From contig JAADVB010000220.1 of NCBI GenBank assembly GCA_023334545.1, forward strand, positions 1 through 30,735: a stretch of 30,735 nt of DNA, given 5' to 3'. A program made the translations under genes and the position numbers. Under the pieces are notes generated by a model, which saw nothing but the letters and a program-made list of their open reading frames with translations, was not told where the DNA came from and made no database searches. Positions 9,513 through 18,603 of this stretch are shown here, one piece after another (the stretch's first letter is position 1; every line of letters begins with the position of its first letter). Source of the stretch: Salisapilia sapeloensis (taxonomy: Eukaryota; Oomycota; Peronosporomycetes; Peronosporales; Salisapiliaceae).

Positions 9513-10221
9513 CTTCCGCTTCTTGCGGAGCTTCTTTTCCAACCTCCACTCTCCTTGTCTACAGATGTACACGCTCCGTGCTCTACGATCACTTGCAGCA
9601 ATGAGAACGAACTGCTTTCGGTGATTATCTTTCGCTTGTTATCCGAATCAATCGTACTCTTTATGCTGATCCAAGTCATCCTTTTCGACACTCGAAACGC
9701 TTCCTTCATCCTCATAATCCGGTTACTTGCTCAAGTATGCCACGGGCACAACGTTCCTGGCTTTATTGGATTTCAACAGGAGGTTTCAAAGCTATGGAAA
9801 TTCTGGTCGATCTTCTTTCACGCACATTCACGCTTTACTTTGTATGTCGACTCATTACCAACAGAGATATACAGTCTCCAGAGCTGTTTCATACTGACAA
9901 GATTAATAATTGATGCGACTGAGATGTCCAGCTATTGCAGATAGTTCAGGCGGATACTTTGATCATCCAAATCTCCTATTTTCTCGAGGTTACCATTGGT
10001 AGAAAATCTTTAACAATGTGAAGCTATTCACTGCTGCATATTGTCGGCAGCGCCTTCTACAATGAAGACGTGCAAGTTTTTGTTCCGAAACCTTTAAAAT
10101 ACTAGTGGTTTATTTCATACATCAAGTAGATCTTTTGCTACAGTCGTCCATGTGACCTTTGGAAAGCCACAAGTCGCGGTGACCATTTGTCGACTACGGA
10201 CCAGTCCACAGATCTCACAAT
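9513..10221. other. Divergent intergenic region between the RG-repeat gene and CEP120
   Basis: About 700 bases upstream of both genes. On the minus strand, 9719-9658 encodes an acidic, coding-like peptide (DYEDEGSVSSVEKDDLDQHK) in register with the RG-repeat gene, separated from it by TGA and TAA; it may be a 5' exon. The plus-strand open frame running through here to 9944 opens with an ATG at 9249 but is mostly antisense to the RG-repeat gene and has no recognisable content. I see no clear Inr before CEP120. Confidence 0.4.
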
Positions 10222-13200
10222 ATGAAATCAAAGTCTGCTCCTCGTTTAAAAAGCATTTTAAAAACGCAAGAAGAAAATGAATGCCCACCAAAGGAGCAAG
10301 GTCAACGCGATATGGGTGACCAAGACTGCTTGCAAATTGGCGACGGAAAGGGAACGGACATTTTCATCCTATCCATTGCTTTGCAAGATGCCACCAACCT
10401 TCATTCTATCCTCTCGTCAGCAGCTAGTAAGAAAACCAAGCTTGACAAGCGATTCACCAAAGGCTTTTGGCTCTCGTATTCTCTTTTCGGTGTCGTGGTG
10501 CAGACAGACGTATTTACTCACTTAGAAGCCCCCGACTTCCCGCCAATCAAAGACTCCTTTCGTCTACAAAGCTGCTTATCCGATATGCGCACCTTTTTTC
10601 AAACGCAGCAGCCGACGCTGTCTGTGTATCTGTGTACCGAAAAGGCTATCCTTGCCGATGCCACTATCCCTCTCGCTATTCTTGTCAATGAAGAGCTTTT
10701 TCAAACCGCGGAACCATCTATCAAGACGGCGCAGATTGAAGCAAGTTATGCTATGACTGGTTCGTCAAAAGCAGCCATACAAGCAGCAGTCTATTTGTCA
10801 TGGCATTCGACAAGCTTGCAGGCGAGTGAGAATCCTGTGCATACCGACTCGCCTTGTCCCACAGTAGACCAGGTCGCAATGCAGCTTCAAATTGAGTACT
10901 TTGAGCTAGATCGGGAGTATTTTAAAAGTCGTGTGTCTGACGACATACACGCAGAGCTTATTGTTGACGACGAATCCGCTTCAGCCAGTGTACGAGTTGT
11001 CCACTATACCGACACGACTGTTGCGTTGAAGGCCTTCGATATGAAAATTCAACGAGAGGTAGATCCAACCATTTGCAGCGCACTCAACATGTCGATTCAG
11101 TTGTGTCAATCACGATCAGATAAAGTTATCGCGCGTACAGCTTCTCCATTGAAAGTAAACGCAAATCAACTACTTACTGAAAGTGCTCGAGTTCGCCTCG
11201 ACGACGAGTTTGGTGAACAGCGTGGCTGCTGTGTGATAAGTTGCCAACATTTCGACCCTCATGCTAATGAAACTTATATGGTGAAGAAAGAACCAGACAA
11301 CAGCCACCTATATTTGTTGCAACTGAATCTACCGGCTATCAAAGGATATCCCAACGAGTGTGAAGTATGCTTTCAGTACCAAGATCCGTTCTATTTGACT
11401 GGCACAAGTAAGCCTCAATGATTCATATACTTTCAAGTAGAATATTCGTTCTCACTGACCTACCTCGAGCAGTCCAGACAATGCCGACCTATGTAGGTTC
11501 ACGAGGACAAGTTCAGCTTCAGCATACTTCCTGCACCTTTCACCTTGTATGTCGGCCAGGCGATTTGAAGCATCTTTTGGACACTACTGTCAGTGTATTC
11601 TGCTTGAAACAATCAACAAAAGGGTAAGAGGCTCTTGATATCGTAGTGAGATAGAGTGACTGTAGTAAACTTGTTTGTCTTTCGAGTAGAGAAGCAGAAG
11701 TGATTGGCACGACGATTTTCAGTCTAAGCTACCTATTTTATTCGAATGCTTCTTACCGCTGTACATTTTGCAAGGGCAGCGATACCTACACGACTCTACT
11801 AGCCGCAGCCGGTCATTGCCGGTTTAAACATGATTCCAAGTGTATCCAGGAACGAAAGCAGTGCTGTGTCTGGTTACCACTTGTAGCTACATCTCAGTCC
11901 AGCGACAGAGATAACTCGAGCCAAAAGATGGGATCGGTTCGAATGGAAGCGACTATCTCAGATACCGGGATTGTTAGCGAATCAACCGCTCAAGAGATTG
12001 CCGTGAAGGAATCTGCCGAAAACTCCATCACGAGTACCAGTGAGCAACCTGTACACAATAATAACCATGAGAACGATACATGCAACTTGCTGTCATCATC
12101 TCAAGTTAGCTCTTCGATTGGGGATTCAGATGATAGTGACAAAGAGCAAGGTGCTGGTGCGACCTTCAACGAAGAACGTGTTCATCCTGAGTGCCAGAAG
12201 ACCTCTGCCCAGGCAATGCAGAAGACAGAGGAAACGACAACAATTCAAGTCCGAAGGATTCAGCACAAGATCGAGTTGGAAAAGAAGAAATGGCTCAAGG
12301 AGCAGCAGGAGAAGCAAAAGGAGTGGAAGCGATGGTTCGCCAAGCGCGAGAAGGACAGGATGGAGGCTCTAGAAGTCGAGTGGGCACGAAGGGAAGAAGA
12401 GCGGATATCAGCATTACGAGCTGCTCAAACGGACTATCAAACGTTGGAGCAGCAGCTGCAAACTTCCTTGAAGGAATTGCAATCGCGAGAAAGAAAGCTG
12501 GCTGATTCGGAAAGCAAACTAAAGCGGGAGCAGGAGAAACTGAAGGAAAAAGGAGAGACGATGCGCAAACGGCTTCAACTCGAGCACACACATACCGTGA
12601 CAATGGCAAAAACACAAGTCGAGGAGCAAAAGGTTCGGGCTGCGGCTCTTCAAGACCAGTTAAAGGAGGCAGAAGAGAGGTGGAAGCAGATTAGCGCTGC
12701 ATTTGATAGCTACCGGGAACAACAGGAAAGCGTTCCTGAAGCTGAGCTACGAAAGGAGATCAATCAATTACACTCTACCGTATCAGTGCTGGAAAAGGAA
12801 AAGGTAGCCGCAGAGCAAATGGGGCATGCAGCACAGAGGTCCACTGCATCGTTAAGAAAGCAGTTGGAAAAGATGGCTCAATTGGTATACCAAGAGAAAA
12901 TGCGGAAGGAGGTAGAGATTGCAGAAGAGCTGGAGAAACTCCGAATGCGGAATCGTGCGTTGGAAGAAAAAGATAGCCTCCGTGGTAACCGAGAGGAGTT
13001 GACAAACATCAAGCAGCATTTGAAGCATTTGCAAGAGACTAGCTTATCGCGACGTGATCGACCACTACACGAGCATAACCGGGGGCGTTCAAATACTATC
13101 AAAAGGCGCCATTCGACTAGAAATTCGGGGGATAGATCTAGGAGCTGTGCAAGTGAAGAAAGCTATTCTTCTAAACGACGTGATAAGCACGAGAGTTTTC

Positions 13201-13364
13201 AACGAAAGCAGCGCGGAGACAAGAGACTTGCAATCACATCTTTGGATCCGGAAATTAAGCGCCTAATACAGGAAAAAGAAAGTCTTTTAAAGAATGGAAA
13301 CTACGACGAAGACAGCTACTTGGTGCAAGAACTAGACCGTGCTATCCGTAAAGCACAAGAGTGA
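10222..13364 (+). CDS. CEP120: CEP120-like centriolar protein (three exons)
   Basis: Exons 10222-11407, 11473-11623 and 11690-13364 join in frame to 1003 aa (human CEP120 is about 986). Intron 1 (65 bp) is GTAAGC..GAGCAG with a CACTGACC branch-like site. Intron 2 (66 bp) is GTAAGA..GAGTAG. Domain order matches CEP120: an N-terminal DUF3668/C2-like region (FWLSYSLFGVVVQTDVFTHL, later a C2 edge TTVSVFCLKQSTKGEAEVIG spanning exons 2-3), then a long coiled coil (about 620-900), a basic RS-rich patch, and the C-terminal signature EIKRLIQEKESLLKNGNYDE followed by LVQELDRAIRKA. CEP120 acts in procentriole elongation and basal-body formation, which fits an organism with flagellated zoospores. One oddity is a C-x2-C/H-x4-H-like segment early in exon 3 (YRCTFCKG..GHCRFKHDSKC), not a standard part of the family. 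Confidence 0.85.
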
Positions 13365-13517
13365 CCAGTTTTGGTACAACCAAACGCTTTTCATGAATAT
13401 TCCTGGAGCGTCATTTCGCAGTTTGGCTTCTCTGCAACCTTTTAACGATGTCTTTACCCCTCTAGTACAGTCTTAAGCCATTTAAATATGAAAGCTGCTT
13501 CTACTACTTGCAATGCT

Positions 13518-13980
13518 TCAAAAAGCTTCAAGCATCACCTGGTGTAGTTTCTCTTGACTAACACAAGTTTCCATACGGTCGTGGGAACCACTCTCGACGA
13601 ACTTTCTACCTGGTGATACCATGCGCAACAATTCGTCATCTCTATAACCAATGCTGCATTAATCTTTCCTTTCACACCACTGACAATAGTGGCATCGTTT
13701 TCGATAGCAAACGCAAGTTGGATACCAGTGGTAACCTCCAAGTTTCATTCAATCTACAAACACTTAGATCGGATTATACGCGTTTGATCTGGAACAGTCT
13801 CGTTCTTTAAACTACAGGCTGCATTCATTATCTTTTACTCCCTCGGTGCAGAACTTTCACCGACCGATCGATATATGCCAACAACCTCATGCACGTGCTG
13901 CATATCTTCATCTTCCACCGCATCTATTTATTTACTTTAAAGTTTTATCACCGACCAGAGTAGCCGTCTAGAAGATGCAT
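13518..13980 (-). other. Possible small spliced gene, structure unresolved
   Basis: The 674 bases between the 3' ends of CEP120 and the J-domain gene are not featureless. On the minus strand, an Inr/FPR-like TTTCATTATACAAATT (14025-14010, 12 of 16 consensus positions) precedes an ATG at 13980. Below it are coding-like blocks VEDEDMQHVHEVVGIYRS (about 13918-13865) and TTGIQLAFAIENDATIVSGV continuing to CCAWYHQ (about 13736-13610). A donor GTAGAA follows, with an acceptor CACCAG leading to VMLEAF and a TGA at 13520-13518. The junctions between the first blocks cannot be fixed, some needing implausibly short (about 32 bp) introns. No family is recognised, so I give it only as a candidate. Confidence 0.25.
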
Positions 13981-14009
13981 GGACAAACACAAGTGACTTT
14001 AAAGGTTGG

Positions 14010-14025
14010 AATTTGTATAATGAAA
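14010..14025 (-). promoter_or_regulatory. Inr/FPR-like element on the minus strand
   Basis: TTTCATTATACAAATT matches the oomycete Inr-FPR consensus at 12 of 16 positions, including TCATT and the CAAATT half. It sits 14 bp beyond the stop codon of the J-domain gene on the same strand and 30 bp before an ATG at 13980. It may be chance in an AT-rich stretch. Confidence 0.3.
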
Positions 14026-14038
14026 TACGACTGCTGCT

Positions 14039-16749
14039 CTAAGCTGTCTTGAACCTTTCAAACGCGTGATTCAGTACCGTGAACAGCTCGCTTGCTTCCA
14101 GCTGCTCCGCCACTGGTGCACTCCGCATCTTGTCTGGGTGTATCACTCGAATAATGTTCCTACACAAACTGTTAGTCCAGCAATCATCACACATAGCAAA
14201 AGATGTCACCTGTAGGTTTTGCGCACTGTCTCGTTGTCTGGTGACTGGACGACGTTCATCTGGAACTTGCGCAGCGTTTCGTTTTGCGTCACCTGATCAA
14301 GCGTAAGGATGAGGTGCAGAAGCTCTTTCCCAAAGGCCCACAGTTCCACTCGCTTCCGGATCTGTTTGCGCAGCCCATCCGCTTCCTCCGCCTCCTCCTG
14401 CTTCTTACTTTCCATCTCATACCGCTCTCGTAATCTTGCCTGCTGCCGCATATACAAGTCATGCTCCGCCTCATCTGCTCCGGGTGGTGGAGGCGCCTCG
14501 TAGGCCGGTGGGGCAGCCTCTTCCTCGCTTTCCGAGCTCTCTTCCTTCTCGTCATTCTTTCTCATAGAGCTTCGCTTCTCGCCCATGTCCTTATCCTTGT
14601 CTTTTTCCTGAGACTTGGACGAGTGCTGGTTCTCCCGCTCTTTTCGCTGCGCTTGCTTGTTCATATGCTGCCGCATCTGGGAAACACGCACTGTCTTGAG
14701 ACTAGACGGACGCCTCCGTCCTTGACGCCGGTTCTGCTGCTTCCGCTTCCGCTCGCGTTCCTCCTGCGCTAGCTTCTCCCATTCTTCCTCGTACTCTTGC
14801 TTCTGCCGATGCGCCTCGTGCTCTTTTTCTTGCTCCTTACGCTGCTTTTCCTGCCGCATCCTGTTCCGAGCGTCCATGTACTTGTTCATGCGCGTTTTGC
14901 TCTTTCGAGACTTATCTCGACTCTTGTCCTTGGAGCTCTTGTAACTGGTCCGATCCGACTTACGCCGTTGCTTCTTGCCTTCCTCCTCTGACGAGAACGA
15001 GTTGGACGAATCGTCACTTTCGATCTCAATTTTCTTACTCGACCGTTTGTGTTTCGACTTCTTCAGCTCTTCCTCCGAGTCAGATGACACGGATGACACG
15101 AACTCGGCATCTTCATCCATCTCCTTCTCTTCATTCTCTCCTTCAGGGATTTCCTCGACATTTTCGTCAACCTCATCCTTCTCTTCAATATGCTGCGGCG
15201 GCGGAGGTGGTGCATCGGATGCCAAAGACTCGTCTTCACTGTCACTGCCGAAGATACTGTCGCTCGACTCGTCCAAGTCGTCGTCTCCGGCCGCTGGTGT
15301 AAACATCTTTGGTCGTTCATTTAGGACCTTGGCACTCCCCCTCCGCTCTATCGGAACCTCTTCCTCCTCGTTACCAGAAGGCGTTCGTTTGAATTTAGAC
15401 GAAATCTTTTCAAAGAAAGTCGGATACGACGCGCTCCCCTTTCTCTTGCTCTCGTCTTCCTGCGGAGGCGGTGGAGGCTCGTCGTCCACCAGCTCTTCCT
15501 CCTCTTCTTCCTCGTCCACCTCCCTCCGACTCGTCTCCACATCCGAAAACGAGTGTCGGCGGGATGGAGATTCTGGTTCTAGTACAGACTCGCGGGTAAA
15601 GTCGAATTGAGACAGATCGGCAGACGCATCGCTGCTTCTGACCTCCTCTTGTGCAGGGAACGTCGGGTTCTTGTCCTCTGTAGCAGACGCCAGTTGATCT
15701 CGAAGGTAGTTTTTCTCTTGTGTGACCTTTTCCAACTGGAACTTAAGACCTCTGCCCACCGCCTCTGCGTCCTGGTGTCGTCGACGAGCCTCCTCCAGCT
15801 CTTGCTTCGGCACCATTTCCGTCTTCAAAGAGTTCATCTGACTTTCCATTTCCTTCAGTCTATCATGGAGCTCTTTCTCACTCGACTCCTTCTCCCGTAC
15901 AGCGTCATCGTACTGCTGCTTTAGCTTCCCCATCTGACTCTGGTACGCAGACTCCATCTCGGACGACTTTTGCTCCCACTCTCGCTTCTTCTCACTTAGT
16001 TTCACACTCATCTCTTTCTCCCGCTGCTCTAGTTTCTCCGCCATCATCGTACGGAGACTATCGTTCTCACCGCGTAGACTCTCCATCTTTTCCTGGTACT
16101 CGTCCGACTGCGATACGAGTCGTTGCGAGTACTTTTCCATCCGATCACTCGCCTTCATCAGCTGTCTATTCCGCTTCTCAATCACTTTATCCTTTTCCTC
16201 TACCTTTTCCTGCAGATTAGTGCGTTCCGACTCGAGTTTGGACACTCTTGCACGCAGAGACTCAACCTCGGCTTTCATTCCCTCCCACTCGGATTGTTTC
16301 TGCTGCTGACGTTTCCGAACGCTGGCATGGAAACTCTCGAGCGACTCTGGTTCATCATCATGTTCAAAAAGACCTTTTCGACCGTTGCCACTGCCATTCG
16401 CTCTTTCAGTGGACGATCGCCGAGGCGGAGAAGAACGAGCTTCTGGTTTGGGCGTCACGGCGAGCGTACTCGTAGCGTCCGTCGACACGTCTTCGTCCGT
16501 TCTCCACGCAGACTTATCATCCACTTCCACGGACGAGTCTGACGAGTCGGAGAAGAGGCTATTCCGCTGCTTTCGTATCTCTCGCTCTACGATATCAAAT
16601 GTCCGTGAGATCGTCTCTATCTCAACATCTCTTCTGGAAAGTATGATCCAAAGCAGCTTTTGACTCCAATCATAGTATACATGGGGCAATGCCAGCAGAT
16701 AGGAGTATGGGAAAGGAGGGATGAAAGAGGTAAGAAAGACAAGTACCAT
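14039..16749 (-). CDS. Acidic coiled-coil protein with C-terminal auxilin-like J domain (two exons)
   Basis: Exons 16749-14210 and 14159-14039 give 886 aa. The 50-bp intron (14209-14160) is GTGACA..GTGTAG with a GGACTAACAG branch site. Without splicing the ORF ends at KTYR and loses the J motif; spliced, it reads VRKTYRNIIRVIHPDKMRSA and ends NHAFERFKTA. HPDK lies at 14140-14129. The spacing KELLHLILTL..VRKTYR..HPDK..LNHAFERF follows the auxilin/GAK-type J domain, which stimulates Hsp70 to uncoat clathrin; substrate here is unknown. The rest is coiled coil (about 140-330), poly-acidic, Pro-rich (PPPPPQ) and Lys/Arg/Glu-rich. The 5' end is doubtful: residues 1-33 come from a pyrimidine-rich stretch resembling intron sequence. 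An alternative starts at ATG 16832, with donor GTATCT at 16821 and acceptor TTTCCAG at 16634 (188-bp intron), giving 851 aa. Confidence 0.8.
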
Positions 16750-17239
16750 TCAGGAGAGCGCTTCTGTCCATCGTGCTATTCTGTATGTCTTTCATGCAAA
16801 ACACTTCCTGCATAAAGATACCGACTGCACATCGAAGAGATTGTAATCTAGAACAGACGTTGACAATAATACAGGACAGGCAGTAAAGCTACCGACCACG
16901 TGGAAACCCGTCCAGCTCGTGACGTGACCTGATGACATGCACTAGCCTCATTTAAGCTGCGTGATGCTTCGCTTCGAATGAGACTTCCATATACAGCTTA
17001 CGGTGGTCTCAGTTTCACAGCAAGGTAAACGAAAGATTCCGTTGATGTCTATACCGAACACATGATTCGGTTTTAATCATGCGCACTCGGTCGAAGTGAG
17101 CGTTCTGGTAGGCAGTAGATATTATTAAAGATAACGGCGACGTAGTAAAAGCGATTTATACTAAAAGACTTTGTTCATTCGTATAATGTAAAGCTTTATA
17201 AGTATTGTGGTAAATAGCCAGACTTGCACAAAAGACAGT
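16750..17239. other. Intergenic region
   Basis: About 490 bases between the 5' ends of the J-domain gene (-) and the unresolved gene starting near 17240 (+). It may contain the short first exon of the J-domain gene (16832-16822). TTCATTCG near 17172-17180 is Inr-like and lies about 60 bases before the ATG at 17240. Otherwise I see nothing in it. Confidence 0.45.
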
Positions 17240-18027
17240 ATGGAACAGGAAGAATGGCATCGCCTTCCGCGCTCAACTCGAAAATTTTTTCGAGATAATT
17301 GCTCAAAAACACGCGAACAGCTAATCTTCGGTAGCACTTACCGAGATCAGTCTGTGCATTGTACGTCAACAGGATGGTGAAGTTAAGATACAAGACGTAC
17401 CGTCAACCTCTGTACATATACACTACTTCAACATCTGGGAAAGCAAAGATCATCCTGTCTCACTCTCGACTGACCTGGTCTCTTCAATCTATTTGGTCTC
17501 TTAGCCTTCTGCAGTTATACTACGTCTCTCTTTCTTCTTTCACGCTTCCTCTACGGCAAGTGACCTTAGCAAGCACTATCCAAATTTCTGTTGTCTGACT
17601 AGAATGCTCTGTGCTCCGCTGTCTTCAAGAAAAGAGAACAACCGGAATATCAACACTGCGAGCTAGTGGTTTGATAAAAGTTCTTAGTCGCGTAACATAT
17701 CGACTGTTTTACAGGTGTGTCGAGACTGAACTCAAAGATACCTATACAGTTTGCTGCTGCTTCCTCAAGGCCACCTATTGTTCGAGCATCGTTCGGTTGG
17801 TCATTGATTTGCTTGGTTGAATCAATTGCGTTGTGATACGAGTGGCTTCATTGAAGTTGCGTGAAGATCCTTCAATCGATTTTAACGAGATGGTAGTTGG
17901 ATCGCTTGAAGGACAATGCTCGGTTCAAGTCGAGTCTCAACCATACTACCACAAATGCAATACGTACACACGCAATGTTAAATATTATAATTTCTGCTGT
18001 GTGAGCTCCGATAATAGTCAAGTGTAG
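17240..18027 (+). CDS. Probable multi-exon gene, exon structure unresolved
   Basis: Several coding-like blocks lie in sequence on the plus strand. An ATG at 17240 begins MEQEEWHRLPRSTRKFFRDN and stays open through GSTYRDQSVH to a GTACGT donor at 17361 (phase 1). A strong acceptor (CGACTGTTTTACAG, ending 17714) opens a phase-matched block CVSRLNSKIPIQFAAASSRP (17715 to about 17790). A third frame, 17833-18027, reads LKLREDPSIDFNEMVVGSLE and continues to YYHKC. Joining 17360 to 17715 is in frame but needs a 354-bp intron, long for this window; an intermediate exon is possible (17374-17505 also looks coding: SVHIHYFNIWESKDHPVSLS). I recognise no family. The span given is the outer limit of the blocks, not a verified CDS; it may continue into the small gene at 18045. 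Confidence 0.35.
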
Positions 18028-18044
18028 CTGGTGGATAATGCAAC

Positions 18045-18306
18045 ATGTCTTTGCCATCGGAAACGCAGCGTCAAGAATTCACTAGTAGCTTGGTGATCGA
18101 GACTATTAGACTCGGATGCATGACGCAGATTGAAAGTTTCAATCGTACTGGCATCTTGCCGCCCTCGTGACCCATCCTTGGATCTACTTGACCCGCTTGG
18201 ACGATTGACTTTGAGACGCAACTCGTTCTATGCTCAAATGGATATCTACTTCCCAAGCACCGCCGATTTAAATGATGCGAGCAACAAAAGGTTCGAAAGT
18301 GAATAG
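18045..18306 (+). CDS. Small protein of unknown function (two exons), or last exons of the preceding gene
   Basis: An ATG at 18045 reads MSLPSETQRQEFTSSLVIET and stays open to ILPPS. A TGA then interrupts the frame, but exactly there a 49-bp intron (18167-18215, GTGACC..TTTGAG with a GATTGAC branch-like site) restores a coding-like frame: NSFYAQMDIYFPSTADLNDA, ending SNKRFESE at TAG 18304-18306. The product would be 70 aa. Intron size and donor type match verified introns elsewhere in the window. Competing reading: the downstream frame is also open upstream without an intron (LDLLDPLGRLTLRRNSFYAQ), so the region could instead be a terminal exon of the upstream gene. No domain, signal or membrane segment is seen. 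Confidence 0.4.
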
Positions 18307-18603
18307 CAAGCAGAGCTTTAGGCTTTAAGACACTAGTAAGTTGATGAAACAAGTAAAAGGTGTATCTACCAATACCGCGGATCCAGCATTGGGCATGTTG
18401 CTCCGCCCTGCTTCGGTGGTCCGAAAATACTCTCTTTTGTATAAACCTCGTCCGCGCTCAAAAGCCTCTTGTAAGGGGATATATTTGACCGTTACGGGGT
18501 GTAAATTTATCTCAAACAGCTTTTTGTGATGGGTTGATATTCACACATCCTGCTTGTGCAACAACCTACGCAATCCTGAAAGACCAATTCTTGGCAACGA
18601 AGC

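Noticed and set aside
9249-9944. 231-codon plus-strand open frame
   Set aside because: It runs codon-for-codon antisense to the RG-repeat gene over its first 320 bases and encodes no recognisable protein.
11408-11440. 33-bp intron ending at AAGTAG in CEP120
   Set aside because: The phase does not match the downstream exon; the acceptor at 11472 (65-bp intron) is in phase and has a CTGAC branch motif.
14975-15610. 211-codon Ser-rich plus-strand frame
   Set aside because: It is the antisense shadow of the acidic, Ser/Asp-rich part of the J-domain gene; GA-rich coding strands produce such open complements.
17196-17393. 65-codon minus-strand frame (TDLGKCYRRLAVRVFLSNYL)
   Set aside because: It starts with TTG, lies antisense to the stronger plus-strand ATG block at 17240, and no in-phase upstream exon could be found.
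17316-17505. Protein tyrosine phosphatase-like reading (HYFNIWESKDHPVS)
   Set aside because: The WPDH-like resemblance is superficial: no CX5R active site follows anywhere downstream.
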